Shown here piece after piece: positions 53,824-64,000 of a DNA stretch of 64,000 bases (position 1 is its first letter; every line of letters starts with the position of its first letter). The notes under the pieces were generated by a model, which ran no database searches, was not told where the DNA came from, and saw only the letters and a program-made list of their open reading frames with translations. Source of the stretch: Epilithonimonas sp. JDS (GTDB taxonomy: Bacteria; Bacteroidota; Bacteroidia; Flavobacteriales; Weeksellaceae); the NCBI RefSeq assembly GCF_021261315.1, contig NZ_JAJSAX010000001.1, positions 868,001 to 932,000 on the forward strand. The letters run 5' to 3'. The position numbers were made by a program, and so were the translations under genes.

Positions 53824-55941
53824 TTAACCTTTTGCTTTAGCAATGATATCTTCAGCAACGTTTTGAGGAGTAGCCTGGTACTTCTCTAATTCCATAGAAG
53901 AAGTAGCTCTTCCTGATGAAAGTGTTCTTAGAGTTGTAACATATCCGAACATTTCAGATAATGGAACTGAACCTTTGATTACAACGGCACCGTTCTTTTC
54001 TTCTTGTCCACTGATTGTACCTCTTCTCTTGTTAAGGTCACCAATGATGTTACCCATATACTCTTCTGGAGTTACAACCTCCAATTTCATAATAGGCTCC
54101 ATAATTACTGGCTTAGCAGCACGTCCCGCTTCTTTAAATCCTAATTTTGCAGCTAATTCAAAAGAAAGTGCATCAGAATCCACTGCGTGGAAAGATCCGT
54201 CTTTAAGAGTAACTTTAATACCTTCAACTTCGAAACCAGCCAAAGGACCGTTTTTCATTGCAGCTTTAAAGCCTTTTTCAATTGCAGGAACAAATTCTCT
54301 AGGAACGTTACCACCTTTGATCTCATTGATGAATTCTAAACCAATTTTACCTTCGTCAGCTGGTCCAAGATCGAATACGATATCCGCAAATTTACCTTTA
54401 CCACCAGATTGTTTTTTGTAAACTTCTCTATGGCTGGCAACTTTTGTAAGATTTTCTTTGTACTCTACCTGAGGCTGTCCTTGGTTAACTTCAACTTTGA
54501 ATTCTCTCTTCATACGGTCAACAATGATATCCAAGTGAAGCTCACCCATACCAGAAATGATCGTTTGTCCAGAAGCTTCGTCAGTTCTCACTGTGAAAGT
54601 AGGATCCTCTTCAGCCAATTTAGCTAGAGCGTTACCCATTTTATCCTGGTCAGCTTTAGTTTTAGGCTCAACAGCGATACCAATTACAGGATCAGGGAAA
54701 ACCATCGATTCTAGAACGATTGGGTTTTTCTCGTCACACATTGTATCACCAGTTTTGATAGATTTGAAACCTACCGCTGCACCAATATCTCCTGCTTCAA
54801 TATATTCTACAGGATTTTGCTTGTTAGCGTGCATCTGATAGATTCTAGAGATTCTTTCTTTATCTCCTGAACGCGTGTTCAAGATGTAAGAACCTGCATC
54901 TAGTCTTCCAGAGTATGCTCTGAAGAATGCCAATCTTCCTACGAAAGGATCGGTAGCAATCTTGAATGCCAAAGCCGCGAAAGGCTCTTTTACGTCTGGT
55001 TTTCTTGTGATCTCAGCGTCAGTTCTTGGGTCTGTGCCTTTGATATCATCTTTATCCAATGGAGAAGGCAAATATTTACATACTGCATCCAACATAAATT
55101 GTACTCCTTTATTTTTGAATGAAGAACCACAAGTCATTGGGATAATAGAAAGATCGATAGTCGCTTTTCTCAAAGCTTCGTTGATCTCTTCTTCAGAGAT
55201 AGAATCTGGATCTTCGAAGAATTTCTCCATCAAAGTATCATCGTAGTCAGCCACAGCTTCTACTAGTTTCTCTCTGTATTCCAGAACTTCAGCTTTCATA
55301 TCCTCAGGAATTGGAACTACCTCGAAAGTAGCACCTTGTCCTGCCTCATCCCAGATGATCGCTCTGTTTTTGATCAAGTCAACAACACCTTTGAAATCTT
55401 CTTCAGCACCGATTGGCAAAACGATTGGAACTGCGTTTGATCCTAACATTGTCTTAACCTGGTTTACCACGTTAAGGAAGTCAGCACCTTGACGGTCCAT
55501 TTTGTTTACGAATCCCATTCTTGCAACTTTGTAGTTGTCAGCAAGTCTCCAGTTTGTTTCAGACTGAGGCTCTACACCATCTACTGCAGAGAAAAGGAAA
55601 ACCAATCCATCCAATACTCTCAAAGATCTGTTAACCTCTACTGTGAAGTCAACGTGTCCTGGTGTATCGATGATGTTGAAGTGGTAAGGTTTAGTTTCAG
55701 GAAGCACTTTACCTTGGTCTGTTGGGAAATTCCAAGAACAAGTAGTTGCAGCAGAAGTAATGGTGATACCTCTTTCTGCTTCCTGCTCCATCCAGTCCAT
55801 TGTAGAAGCACCATCGTGAACCTCACCAATTTTGTGATTTACTCCAGTATAGAATAAAATCCTTTCTGTAGTGGTAGTTTTACCAGCATCAATGTGCGCA
55901 GCAATACCAATATTTCTTGTAAATTTAAGATCTCTACTCAT
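53824..55941 (-). CDS. fusA: translation elongation factor G
   Basis: This 705-aa GTPase has G1 in [11 protein letters not shown] (15-25), G3 in DTPGHVDF, G4 in NKMDR, then the domains II-V typical of EF-G. It drives ribosomal translocation and, with RRF, recycling. It starts 6 nt after rpsG. No mutation of a well-known fusidic-acid site can be judged here. Confidence 0.98.
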   Translation of the reverse strand: MSRDLKFTRNIGIAAHIDAGKTTTTERILFYTGVNHKIGEVHDGASTMDWMEQEAERGITITSAATTCSWNFPTDQGKVLPETKPYHFNIIDTPGHVDFTVEVNRSLRVLDGLVFLFSAVDGVEPQSETNWRLADNYKVARMGFVNKMDRQGADFLNVVNQVKTMLGSNAVPIVLPIGAEEDFKGVVDLIKNRAIIWDEAGQGATFEVVPIPEDMKAEVLEYREKLVEAVADYDDTLMEKFFEDPDSISEEEINEALRKATIDLSIIPMTCGSSFKNKGVQFMLDAVCKYLPSPLDKDDIKGTDPRTDAEITRKPDVKEPFAALAFKIATDPFVGRLAFFRAYSGRLDAGSYILNTRSGDKERISRIYQMHANKQNPVEYIEAGDIGAAVGFKSIKTGDTMCDEKNPIVLESMVFPDPVIGIAVEPKTKADQDKMGNALAKLAEEDPTFTVRTDEASGQTIISGMGELHLDIIVDRMKREFKVEVNQGQPQVEYKENLTKVASHREVYKKQSGGKGKFADIVFDLGPADEGKIGLEFINEIKGGNVPREFVPAIEKGFKAAMKNGPLAGFEVEGIKVTLKDGSFHAVDSDALSFELAAKLGFKEAGRAAKPVIMEPIMKLEVVTPEEYMGNIIGDLNKRRGTISGQEEKNGAVVIKGSVPLSEMFGYVTTLRTLSSGRATSSMELEKYQATPQNVAEDIIAKAKG

Positions 55942-55947
55942 TTCTAA

Positions 55948-56424
55948 TTAGAATTTAAAGTGTGAGAAAGCTTTGTTAGCTTCCGCCATTTTGTGAGTAT
56001 CAGATTTTTTCTTGTAAGCTGCACCTTCTTCTCTTGAAGCTGCTACAACCTCGTTAGCCAATTTCAAAGCCATTGATTTATCATTTCTCTTTTTAGAGTA
56101 AAGGATTAACCATTTCATTGCCATAGAAATTTTTCTGTCAGCTCTGATCGGCATAGGAATCTGGAAGTTAGCACCACCTACTCTTCTGGAACGTACTTCT
56201 ACGTGAGGCATAACGTTTGTCAATGCATCTTTCCAGATTTCAAGGGCAGTCTTTTCAGTTTCTCCTTTTTTAGTTTCTACGATGTCTAGTGCGTCATAGA
56301 ATATTTTGAATGCGATAGATTTTTTACCATCTAGCATCAAGTTGTTTACGAATCTAGTTACCAATTGATCATTAAACTTTGGATCTGGTAACAACGGTCT
56401 TTTTTTCGCTTTTGTCTTTCTCAT
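55948..56424 (-). CDS. rpsG: ribosomal protein uS7
   Basis: This 158-aa protein begins [20 protein letters not shown] and contacts the E-site tRNA and mRNA. It nucleates assembly of the small-subunit head. It lies between rpsL (23 nt) and fusA. Confidence 0.98.
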   Translation of the reverse strand: MRKTKAKKRPLLPDPKFNDQLVTRFVNNLMLDGKKSIAFKIFYDALDIVETKKGETEKTALEIWKDALTNVMPHVEVRSRRVGGANFQIPMPIRADRKISMAMKWLILYSKKRNDKSMALKLANEVVAASREEGAAYKKKSDTHKMAEANKAFSHFKF

Positions 56425-56447
56425 TGTTTCTGTACCTTATTTAATGA

Positions 56448-56858
56448 TTACTTTTTCTTTCCTTTAGCTGGTGCAGCTGCCTGACCTGGTTTTGGTCTCT
56501 TAGCTCCATACTTGGATCTTCTTTGCGTTCTTCCACTTACACCTGCAGTGTCCAGTGCTCCTCTTACGATATGATAACGTACTCCCGGTAGGTCTTTCAC
56601 CCTTCCGCCGCGTACCAATACTATCGAGTGCTCTTGAAGATTATGTCCTTCGCCCGGGATGTAGGCGTTGATCTCTTTACCGTTTGAAAGTCTTACCCTT
56701 GCAACTTTTCTAAGTGCAGAGTTAGGTTTCTTAGGAGTGGTAGTATATACTCTCGTACATACACCTCGTCTTTGTGGACAAGAATCAAGGGCAGCCGATT
56801 TACTCTTCTTGGTGAGTGCGACTCTTCCTTTTCTAACTAATTGTTGAATAGTAGGCAT
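56448..56858 (-). CDS. rpsL: ribosomal protein uS12
   Basis: This 136-aa protein of the decoding centre has Lys43-Lys44 in [11 protein letters not shown] and Lys88 in GGRVKDLPG, the positions altered in streptomycin resistance; here they are the wild-type residues. A short AAPAKGKKK tail is added. It heads the str operon with its own consensus promoter 25 nt upstream. Confidence 0.98.
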   Translation of the reverse strand: MPTIQQLVRKGRVALTKKSKSAALDSCPQRRGVCTRVYTTTPKKPNSALRKVARVRLSNGKEINAYIPGEGHNLQEHSIVLVRGGRVKDLPGVRYHIVRGALDTAGVSGRTQRRSKYGAKRPKPGQAAAPAKGKKK

Positions 56859-56882
56859 TTAATTGCTTTTTATTTTAGGGTG

Positions 56883-56912
56883 CAAAAATATGAATAATTT
56901 TTTAATGCACAA
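56883..56912 (-). promoter_or_regulatory. promoter of the str operon
   Basis: The minus strand has TTG (56910-56912), 19 nt of spacer, then TATTTTTG (56883-56890), a full match to the Bacteroidetes -33/-7 promoter, 25 nt before the rpsL start. Confidence 0.85.
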
Positions 56913-57076
56913 GTAGTTAGAACAAAAATAATTAGCGATTGAAATTTTCAATAAGTCAGTTATTCAATTTTGAGAAGCATTGGGAAAGCAAATGACTAAT
57001 TTTGGAAAGATTATTGATGACTGAAACAAGATTTTCGATCCATCTAATTAATATTAAATCAATTAAACTTTACATA

Positions 57077-57553
57077 ATGAAAAATGCAACTTTAATCGGG
57101 CTACAAGAATCCGACTGCAAAAACATCTCAGAAAAACTTAATATCCTTTTAGCCAATTACTCTGTCTTTTATCAAAATACAAGAGGCTCACACTGGAATA
57201 TCAAAGGCGATCAATTTTTTACGCTTCATCCAAAATTCGAGGAGCTTTATAACAGCTTGGTTTTGAAAATTGATGAAATTGCGGAAAGAATCTTAACACT
57301 TGGTGCAACTCCTGCCCACAATTATTCTGATTATCTTCAGGTTTCTACCATTAAAGAAAGCAAAGAAGTTTCTGACGGGAATAAAAGTGTCGAAATCATT
57401 TTGGAATCTTTCAAAGTGGTGATTGATCTTCAAAGAGAACTTTTGGATATGACGGATGAAGCCGGTGATGAAGGAACTAATTCACAAATGAGCGACTATA
57501 TCACAGAACAAGAAAAAGAAGTCTGGATGTACAATTCTTATCTTGGAAAGTAA
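57077..57553 (+). CDS. dps: Dps, DNA protection and ferritin-like protein
   Basis: This 158-aa four-helix protein has the Dps ferroxidase-site residues in NTRGSHWNIKGDQFF (His and Asp) and the second-helix FEELYNSLVLKIDEIAERIL (Glu and Asp). Dodecameric Dps oxidises and stores iron and coats DNA under stress. It is a single gene divergent from the str operon. The ATG at 57077 (MKNATLIGLQ) fits the usual N-terminus. Confidence 0.95.
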   Translation: MKNATLIGLQESDCKNISEKLNILLANYSVFYQNTRGSHWNIKGDQFFTLHPKFEELYNSLVLKIDEIAERILTLGATPAHNYSDYLQVSTIKESKEVSDGNKSVEIILESFKVVIDLQRELLDMTDEAGDEGTNSQMSDYITEQEKEVWMYNSYLGK

Positions 57554-57573
57554 ATTTCGACTTTATGAAAACT

Positions 57574-57606
57574 AAAATCCAGCTTTTTTACGAAGCTGGA
57601 TTTTTT
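57574..57606. terminator. bidirectional terminator
   Basis: AAAATCCAGCTT and AAGCTGGATTTT pair across a TTTTACG loop between converging genes. Confidence 0.85.
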
Positions 57607-59192
57607 CATTTATTGATGTAATAATACTGCGTTATATTTTTATTAAGATTGAATTGTCCCAAATTGCGTTTCAAAACTTCCGCATCTTTTTTATTGAACG
57701 AATACCAGACCACTCGATTCTGAGCAGTTCCACGATTGTTTTCAATCTTCCAGGACGCAACAGGAATCCAGTTTTTAGGGACTTTGTTTGGAAACCATTT
57801 CGGATAGATAACTGCAATTTTATATTGATTTTTTGAAATATAATCTGAAAGAAACTGATGGTATTTTTTATTAAAACCAATTTCATTCAAGCCTTTGTTT
57901 TCAATGTAAAACTTTGCAACATCGGTTGAACCCAGTCCTACAATATCCAGCAATTGCGTCTCTCCGAAATAGGCAATCGCGCCAATGTCATTCGCAACAG
58001 CTTTCTGACCTTTGTAAAACTGATGAAGAAATCTACCCATTTCCACCTGCTGTTTCTCAATGTTTTTGGACGACACTTTAATGACCGGATGAGAAGCGGC
58101 CAAACGATAAAATCCAACCAGACAAAATCCTGCAAATGAAACTGCAAATAAATAATGGCTGATATTCTTCGTTTTAAATCTTAAATAAGGCGTCGCTAAT
58201 GGAACCAAAATCAAAATAAGCATGATCATCAGATAATTTTCGTACCGGAATTTGATCACCGCAAAAAGACTTTGCAAAATAACCGTCCCAAAAACGAGCA
58301 AAACCAGCTTTTCGTTCTCAATGAAATCTTTGAAACTTCGATTTTTATACCTATCAATGACGTAAACAAAAATGCAGACCATCGGAAATAGAAACAATTT
58401 ATAAAAAGAAATATTCAGCAATATTCCTTTTTGGAAAATCATCCAGATGCTCATTAATAAATTACCTTCCGGATAACTGCCTTTGATGATGACAGAATTC
58501 GGGAAGAAAAACCCACCTGCCTGAATGGAAATCAATCCAAAAATCACAATCGGGAGAAACCCTGCTGCTAGAACCAACACCGATTCTTTGAATCTCCTGT
58601 CTATCATTAATAAAATCCCGAGACAGAAAACGAAAAACATACTCTCAAACCGGATCATTCCCAAAAACAAAATGGTTGTGATCAATTTGATAAAATCAGA
58701 TCGTTGAAAATTGGAGACAAAATTCTTTTTAATAAAATAAATCGCCATCACGGAAAGCATCATATGCAGCGTCTGCTCCATCCCGAGGATGACCATCATA
58801 TATAATAAGGATACAGGAAGGAAAAGCAGCAAACCTAATTTCAGCTCTTTTTCAGTATAAAAATCGCGGAAATATCTGTAAATCCAATAGACCGTGACAT
58901 AGCCCGCAAGAATGTTAATCATCATCGGATAATAAACATTGAGACCGAAAATTTTGATTAACGAACTTAATATGATGGTGTATAAAATGGATGATGAAGC
59001 ACTGTCAAAACTGTTGGTATTGATTGACCAAAATCCTGCTTCGCCGAAGTTTTTCGCAATTGCCAAATGGATGTAAGCATCATCTATCGGATAGATAAAC
59101 TGACTTCCAGACAACTGCAGATATGAATAAACAGAGTAAAATCCCGTGACAAGTGTGAACAACAGAATATAATAGATAAGATATTTTCGCAT
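57606..59192 (-). CDS. multi-pass membrane protein, GT-C glycosyltransferase-like
   Basis: This 528-aa protein has about 11 membrane helices and an exposed C-terminal region (about 400-528). The first loop after helix 1 has YPIDDAYIHL (Asp37-Asp38), the acidic pair expected in the first extracytoplasmic loop of lipid-linked-sugar GT-C transferases. The C-terminal part has VANDIGAIAYFGETQLLDIVGLG, recurrent in the family. It probably transfers a sugar from a polyprenyl phosphate at the outer face of the inner membrane; donor and acceptor are unknown. The ATG at 59192 is preferred to a GTG at 59207. Confidence 0.75.
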   Translation of the reverse strand: MRKYLIYYILLFTLVTGFYSVYSYLQLSGSQFIYPIDDAYIHLAIAKNFGEAGFWSINTNSFDSASSSILYTIILSSLIKIFGLNVYYPMMINILAGYVTVYWIYRYFRDFYTEKELKLGLLLFLPVSLLYMMVILGMEQTLHMMLSVMAIYFIKKNFVSNFQRSDFIKLITTILFLGMIRFESMFFVFCLGILLMIDRRFKESVLVLAAGFLPIVIFGLISIQAGGFFFPNSVIIKGSYPEGNLLMSIWMIFQKGILLNISFYKLFLFPMVCIFVYVIDRYKNRSFKDFIENEKLVLLVFGTVILQSLFAVIKFRYENYLMIMLILILVPLATPYLRFKTKNISHYLFAVSFAGFCLVGFYRLAASHPVIKVSSKNIEKQQVEMGRFLHQFYKGQKAVANDIGAIAYFGETQLLDIVGLGSTDVAKFYIENKGLNEIGFNKKYHQFLSDYISKNQYKIAVIYPKWFPNKVPKNWIPVASWKIENNRGTAQNRVVWYSFNKKDAEVLKRNLGQFNLNKNITQYYYINK

Positions 59193-59263
59193 AAAAATCA
59201 CATTCACAGGCGAAAATAATCATTAATTTTTTAAAAAACAGATCAACTAATTTGATTATCCGT

Positions 59264-59271
59264 TATATTTG
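59264..59271 (+). promoter_or_regulatory. probable -7 box upstream of the LRR gene
   Basis: TATATTTG followed by CG matches TAnnTTTG, 21 nt before the TTG start codon at 59292. No good -33 box is visible. Confidence 0.45.
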
Positions 59272-59291
59272 CGTTTTAATACTGCACACAC

Positions 59292-60932
59292 TTGAAAAAA
59301 ATTCTATTCTTTTTACTGATTTCCAATTTCTTCTGCGCACAATGGAGCATCTCCAATGCAGAAAGAGGCGCGCTCATTAATATCTATAATTCAACCGACG
59401 GCGAAAACTGGAACAGAACCTGGGATTTGGAAAAAGATCCACGAAATTGGTTTGGTGTTGTAGTAAAAAATGGTGTGGTTACCGAACTCAATCTTAGCGG
59501 AAATGCATTGAGCGGATATTTCCCGACTTACGTTACTTCCCTCACAAAACTTACAAAGCTTGATCTGAGCAACAACAAACTGACTGGCGAAGTGGCGATG
59601 GGCATCTCTTCATTAAGTTCATTAACTAAGTTGGATGTCAGCAACAACAGACTGATTGGTGATCCTACAAATGCGATTTCCGGACTTTTCAACGTGGAAG
59701 ACCTTGGCTTGGGCGGAAATAAATTTGAAACATCGGACGTGAATGCGGTTCTTCAGAACTTCAACAATATTAAAATTCTGAATATCGCAGATTTTGCATT
59801 GGTCAATATTCCAGCAAAAATCGCAGCTTTTCCAAATCTTGAAACTTTAATTTTAGACAATAATCCAATTGCAGAAAATGCTTACGGAAACCTCGCAGGA
59901 CTTTCAAAACTGAAAACACTTTCGCTTTCCGGAGCAGGACTGACTCAGATTCCAACGCAGGTTTCGCAACGCACACAGCTTACAAGTCTTAATCTCAGCA
60001 ACAATAATTTAACAGAGCAAAATACAGCAGGACTCGCAACACTGGTCAATCTGGAATGGCTGTCTCTGGAAAGTAATCAACTTTCTCAAATTCCCGCACA
60101 ACTTTCTCAACTAAAAAAATTACAAAGCCTGAATCTCGGAAGAAATAAAATCAGCGGCAATCTCGCAGCACTTACTTCTATGACCGCTCTTCAGCAATTA
60201 TTCCTGAACAACAACCAGATTTCCGGCAATTTCCCGTCAGCGCTTTTAGGAATGTCAAATCTGATGATGGTAAATCTGAACAGCAATCAATTAACAGGTG
60301 ATCTTCCGGATAAACTTCCTGATATTACACATATCAGCAACAACCGATTCAATAAAAGTCAGTTAACAAATTATATTTTAGACTTTGCGGAGCAGACCGA
60401 GCTCAATTATTCACCTCAGCGTTACGATCAGCAAAAAGAAGTCTTAGGCGTTATTGGCCAAACTGCAAAATTAGACCAATCACTTTCAGGAGGTGACTAC
60501 GCTTTCACTTGGTTCAAAAATCTGGATCAAAAACTGAATGCAACCACAGCAGAACTCAACTTCAACAACGTAGAGGAATCAGACTACGCCGTATATACGG
60601 CAGAAGCCTACACAAATGCTGTATTGGACAACAATGTCGCATTTTATTTATCGCTTTTCCGCGAACCCATTTCTCTGGTCAAGTTTCTCGCAACCTCCGA
60701 AAATCCAGACCTCAAAGGCATCAGCATCTATCCGAATCCGGCAACGGATCACATCAACATTCTGAATGTAAAAACCAAAATAGAAAAGGTTGTTATTTTT
60801 GATTTGAGTGGCAAACAAATGTTGTCTGACAACCAGGAAAAAATCAACGTCGCCAAATTACCGTCCGGCGTTTATATGCTGTCCGTTAAAACCGATTCCG
60901 GCATCAAAAACTTCAAATTCATCAAGCAATAA
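59292..60932 (+). CDS. secreted leucine-rich-repeat protein with T9SS domain
   Basis: This 546-aa protein starts at TTG and has a signal peptide (1-16, ending FCAQ). An N-terminal cap contains YNSTDGENWNRTWDLEKD, then about twelve leucine-rich repeats (about 60-355) with the pattern LxxLxLSxNxLxG, an Ig-like module (about 370-455) and a C-terminal T9SS type A domain (about 470-546, with IYPNPATDHINI). It is exported to the surface and probably mediates binding. It is a single gene, with no operon partner. Confidence 0.92.
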   Translation: MKKILFFLLISNFFCAQWSISNAERGALINIYNSTDGENWNRTWDLEKDPRNWFGVVVKNGVVTELNLSGNALSGYFPTYVTSLTKLTKLDLSNNKLTGEVAMGISSLSSLTKLDVSNNRLIGDPTNAISGLFNVEDLGLGGNKFETSDVNAVLQNFNNIKILNIADFALVNIPAKIAAFPNLETLILDNNPIAENAYGNLAGLSKLKTLSLSGAGLTQIPTQVSQRTQLTSLNLSNNNLTEQNTAGLATLVNLEWLSLESNQLSQIPAQLSQLKKLQSLNLGRNKISGNLAALTSMTALQQLFLNNNQISGNFPSALLGMSNLMMVNLNSNQLTGDLPDKLPDITHISNNRFNKSQLTNYILDFAEQTELNYSPQRYDQQKEVLGVIGQTAKLDQSLSGGDYAFTWFKNLDQKLNATTAELNFNNVEESDYAVYTAEAYTNAVLDNNVAFYLSLFREPISLVKFLATSENPDLKGISIYPNPATDHINILNVKTKIEKVVIFDLSGKQMLSDNQEKINVAKLPSGVYMLSVKTDSGIKNFKFIKQ

Positions 60933-60952
60933 ATCTTTTTTAGGAGCTTAAT

Positions 60953-61080
60953 CCCGCTCTCCACTATATCTTTTTTGTCATTGCGATCAGCAGTTGGCAT
61001 TCGTTCCAGGCTTGTAACGCAATGCAAAAAAAGGATGCCGTTGCGATCGGGGCTATGGGTTTCGCCATCCAATCGAGCTG
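60953..61080. repeat. GC-richer intergenic repeat-like segment
   Basis: It contains TCATTGCGATCAGC, GCTTGTAACGCAATGC and GTTGCGATCGGGGC, related strings in both orientations, a pattern of scattered intergenic repeats in this group. No ORF with support is seen. Confidence 0.4.
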
Positions 61081-61099
61081 AGCACAAATCTTATAATCC

Positions 61100-61172
61100 T
61101 CAATCTCTTCATCTTCCATCTTCCATCTTCCCTCTCCCATCTTCCCTCTCCCAAACATCCATCTTCCATCCT
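61100..61172. repeat. pyrimidine-rich ATCTTCC heptamer tract
   Basis: The heptamer ATCTTCC recurs several times with CTCCC variants in a strand-biased C/T tract just upstream of the icmF promoter. No gene is seen. Confidence 0.6.
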
Positions 61173-61174
61173 CA

Positions 61175-61203
61175 TTGCCATTTCCCAAAAAATATTATCT
61201 TTG
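61175..61203 (+). promoter_or_regulatory. icmF promoter
   Basis: TTG (61175-61177), an 18-nt spacer, then TATCTTTG (61196-61203) match the Bacteroidetes consensus. The expected start of transcription is within about 10-15 nt of the ATG at 61223. Confidence 0.75.
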
Positions 61204-61222
61204 GAAACATCGATTTTAAGAA

Positions 61223-64000
61223 ATGGAAAACCAAAAATATACACCTACGAACAAAGTAAGAATCGTCACCGCAGCTTCGTTATTCGACGGGCACGATGCG
61301 GCCATCAATATTATGCGCCGTGTGATCCAGGGAACAGGATGCGAAGTCATTCACCTTGGCCACGATAAATCTGCTGAAGAAGTAGTAAACACAGCGATTC
61401 AGGAAGATGCCAACGCCATTGCACTGACTTCATACCAAGGTGGTCACAACGAATATTTCAAATACATCTACGACCTTTTAAGAGAAAAAAACTCACCACA
61501 AATCAAAATTTTCGGTGGTGGTGGCGGTGTAATTCTGCCCGAAGAAATCGAAGATATTATGTCGTACGGCATCGACAGAATTTATTCTCCGGACGACGGA
61601 CGTGAACTTGGTCTTCAGGGAATGATTGATGATCTGGTGAAAAGATCAGACTTTGCAACTGGAAAAGAAGTGACTGCTGAAGATTTGGATAACATCAGTT
61701 TCGAAAACTCTACCAGCATTGCTAAAATCATTTCCGCTGTTGAGAACTTCTCAGAAGAAAAACCGGATTTGGTAAAAGCGATCGATGAAAAATCAAAATA
61801 CTTAAATATTCCAATCATCGGGATTACAGGAACCGGTGGAGCAGGAAAATCTTCTTTGACAGATGAATTGGTAAGACGTTTCTTACGTTCAAATCCTGGT
61901 AAAAAGATTGCCATTATTTCTATCGACCCTTCAAAAAAGAAAACAGGAGGTGCACTTTTGGGTGACAGAATCCGTATGAACGCCATCAATGACCCAAGAG
62001 TTTATATGCGTTCAATGGCGACAAGAGAAAACAACGTTTCTGTTTCTCCGTTTATTCATTCAGCATTAAATGTGTTGAAACTTGCTCATCCTGATGTTAT
62101 CATTCTGGAAACTTCGGGTATCGGACAGTCAGGTTCGGAAGTTTCAGATTTTGCCGATGTTTCAATGTACGTAATGACGCCTGAATACGGAGCTTCAACA
62201 CAGTTGGAAAAAATCGATATGTTGGATTATGCAGACTTGGTGGCATTAAATAAATCCGACAAACGTGGCGCACTTGATGCGCTTCAGGCGGTAAGAAAAC
62301 AGTTCCAGAGAAACCATTTGTTGTGGGAAAGTCCGTTGGATGATATGCCTGTGTATGCGACAAAAGCATCTCAGTTCAACGACCACGGAACCACTGATTT
62401 ATACAACAGATTAATTGAAAAAGTTAATAATAAATATTCTGATTTAAATCTAAAAGGATTTGTTGAGCAGGAAGTTTCCGAAGACATCACGATCATTCCT
62501 CCAAAAAGAGTGCGTTATCTTTCTGAAATCGTTGAAAACAACAGACAGTACGATGCTAACGTTGAAAAACAGGCAGAATTAGCAAGAAAAATGTATCACA
62601 TTGAAGGCGTAAAAAGTTTCCTTTCAAACGAAACTCTGGATGCTGAATATCAGAAGGCTGAAAAAGACCTTCAACAGGAAAATATCGACTTCCTGAAAAA
62701 CTGGAATGACACGAAAGAGGCTTTCAAAGCTGAGTTTTATTCCTATTATGTTCGTGGAAAAGAAATTAAAGTGGAGACCTCAACAGAATCTTTATCTCAT
62801 TTAAAAATTCCAAAAATATCTCTTCCAAAATATACCGATTGGGGCGATTTGATTAAATGGAAAGGTCAGGAAAATCTTCCGGGAGGATTTCCTTATACAG
62901 CCGGAATTTATCCTTTCAAAAGAACAGGAGAAGATCCGACAAGAATGTTTGCCGGAGAAGGGGGACCAGAAAGAACCAACAGAAGATTCCACTACGTTTC
63001 TGCGGAAATGGATGCAAAACGTCTTTCAACAGCATTTGACTCTGTGACTTTATACGGTCAGGATCCAGCTTTACCACCGGATATTTATGGTAAAATAGGA
63101 AATGCAGGAGTTTCTATCGCTACTTTGGATGATGCTAAAAAACTGTATTCCGGATTTGATTTGGTGAATGCAATGACTTCGGTTTCAATGACCATCAACG
63201 GACCTGCGCCGATGTTGTTAGCTTTCTTTATGAACGCGGCCATCGACCAGAATGTTGAAAAATATATTGCTGAACATCAATTAGAAGCAAATGTTGAAAA
63301 AGCTTTAAAAGCAAAATTCGACGACAAAGGCTTGGAGAGACCAAAATATAACGGAGAACTTCCACCATCAAACAATGGTTTAGGCTTAAAATTATTAGGT
63401 TTAACGGGAGACGAAGTGATTCCTGCGGAAGCTTATGCTGAAATTAAAGCTAAAACCATTGCAACTGTTCGTGGTACCGTTCAGGCAGATATTTTAAAAG
63501 AAGACCAGGCTCAGAATACGTGTATTTTCTCTACTGAATTTGCCTTGAGACTGATGGGTGACGTTCAGGAATATTTTATCACAGAAAAAGTGAGAAACTT
63601 CTACTCGGTTTCAATTTCCGGTTATCACATTGCAGAAGCGGGTGCGAATCCGGTTTCTCAGCTGGCATTTACCTTGGCAAATGGTTTCACGTATGTTGAA
63701 TATTATCTGTCAAGAGGAATGGACATCAATGATTTTGCACCGAACCTATCCTTCTTCTTCTCCAACGGTATCGACCCTGAATATTCAGTAATCGGACGTG
63801 TGGCGAGAAGAATCTGGGCAAAAGCAATGAAACTGAAATACGGTGCAGACGAAAGAAGCCAGATGCTGAAATACCACATTCAGACTTCAGGACGTTCGCT
63901 TCACGCTCAGGAAATTGATTTCAACGATATCAGAACAACTTTACAGGCGCTTTACGCCATTTATGACAACTGTAATTCATTGCACACCAATGCTTATGAC
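61223..64000 (+). CDS. icmF: fused isobutyryl-CoA mutase IcmF, 3' end beyond window
   Basis: The ORF runs 926 codons to the edge without a stop. An N-terminal B12-binding domain carries the cofactor motif [12 protein letters not shown] (residues 22-33). A MeaB-like GTPase chaperone domain (about 190-420) follows with the P-loop [12 protein letters not shown], and then the mutase barrel (about 530 onward) with [19 protein letters not shown] and [11 protein letters not shown]. IcmF rearranges isobutyryl-CoA and n-butyryl-CoA using adenosylcobalamin, with its own G-protein for cofactor loading. The cytoplasmic enzyme acts in branched-chain or fatty acid metabolism. Confidence 0.93.
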   Translation, partial: MENQKYTPTNKVRIVTAASLFDGHDAAINIMRRVIQGTGCEVIHLGHDKSAEEVVNTAIQEDANAIALTSYQGGHNEYFKYIYDLLREKNSPQIKIFGGGGGVILPEEIEDIMSYGIDRIYSPDDGRELGLQGMIDDLVKRSDFATGKEVTAEDLDNISFENSTSIAKIISAVENFSEEKPDLVKAIDEKSKYLNIPIIGITGTGGAGKSSLTDELVRRFLRSNPGKKIAIISIDPSKKKTGGALLGDRIRMNAINDPRVYMRSMATRENNVSVSPFIHSALNVLKLAHPDVIILETSGIGQSGSEVSDFADVSMYVMTPEYGASTQLEKIDMLDYADLVALNKSDKRGALDALQAVRKQFQRNHLLWESPLDDMPVYATKASQFNDHGTTDLYNRLIEKVNNKYSDLNLKGFVEQEVSEDITIIPPKRVRYLSEIVENNRQYDANVEKQAELARKMYHIEGVKSFLSNETLDAEYQKAEKDLQQENIDFLKNWNDTKEAFKAEFYSYYVRGKEIKVETSTESLSHLKIPKISLPKYTDWGDLIKWKGQENLPGGFPYTAGIYPFKRTGEDPTRMFAGEGGPERTNRRFHYVSAEMDAKRLSTAFDSVTLYGQDPALPPDIYGKIGNAGVSIATLDDAKKLYSGFDLVNAMTSVSMTINGPAPMLLAFFMNAAIDQNVEKYIAEHQLEANVEKALKAKFDDKGLERPKYNGELPPSNNGLGLKLLGLTGDEVIPAEAYAEIKAKTIATVRGTVQADILKEDQAQNTCIFSTEFALRLMGDVQEYFITEKVRNFYSVSISGYHIAEAGANPVSQLAFTLANGFTYVEYYLSRGMDINDFAPNLSFFFSNGIDPEYSVIGRVARRIWAKAMKLKYGADERSQMLKYHIQTSGRSLHAQEIDFNDIRTTLQALYAIYDNCNSLHTNAYD

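Noticed and set aside
53975-54421. 148-aa ORF antisense to fusA
   Set aside because: fusA is certain; this frame is open only because of codon bias on the other strand.
61223-64000. Separate B12-binding, GTPase and mutase genes
   Set aside because: One uninterrupted frame covers all three domains, as in fused IcmF enzymes.

Overview
The window comes from a low-GC member of the Flavobacteriia, most likely the Chryseobacterium/Epilithonimonas group (Weeksellaceae). The evidence is Bacteroidetes-type promoters (a TTG or TTTG box about 18-19 nt upstream of TAnnTTTG), scarce Shine-Dalgarno sites, three proteins with C-terminal type IX secretion (T9SS) sorting domains, and Bacteroidetes-restricted families (DUF4270, DUF4403, DUF4907, GLPGLI, GH97). 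No rRNA, complete tRNA or CRISPR array was seen.

Layout. 1-3264: the right end of an integrated element, with small unknown genes separated by attC-like structured spacers, a tyrosine integrase, and a fragment resembling a tRNA/tmRNA 3' end that may be the attachment site. 3300-6810: an RsbQ-like hydrolase overlapping a PAS histidine kinase, a short-chain dehydrogenase and a small membrane protein. 6860-12670: a copper-handling locus with two paralogous Cys-rich exported mini-proteins flanking a YHS lipoprotein, an SCO protein and an exported superoxide dismutase, then an MbnP/MbnH pair and an outer-membrane barrel with a Cys-rich N-terminus. 12780-18700: a barrel and a DUF4270 lipoprotein, divergent from a kelch/DUF4907/LytS-type kinase/LytTR regulator operon. 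18780-26370: a GC-rich hairpin region, purine nucleoside phosphorylase, a secreted M4 protease, a DUF4403 protein and a GH97 alpha-glucosidase.

26430-40600 holds the S10-spc-alpha ribosomal superoperon (rplC to rplQ, with secY, infA, rpoA) on the minus strand. An internal promoter and a terminator-like hairpin lie between rpsN and rpsH. 40680-53224 is a block of 12 accessory genes, most exported or unknown, that separates rplC from rpsJ. rpsJ continues the str operon (rpsL-rpsG-fusA-rpsJ) at 53500-56860, so the usual joined str-S10 arrangement is split by about 13 kb. Within the block are a membrane-anchored winged-helix regulator with reversed ToxR-like topology, nine 21-bp repeats with palindromic cores beside an HTH gene, and a gene with an in-frame ochre codon near its start.

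57077-64000: Dps, a multi-pass GT-C-like membrane protein, a secreted leucine-rich-repeat protein and the 5' part of a fused isobutyryl-CoA mutase (IcmF) that runs off the window.

Functional themes: copper delivery and periplasmic redox defence, cell-envelope sensing by small-ligand or membrane regulators, T9SS secretion, and the core translation machinery. The best candidates for new biology are the Cys-rich mini-protein/MbnPH copper locus, the palindromic repeat array, the reversed-topology membrane regulator and the nonsense-split gene.
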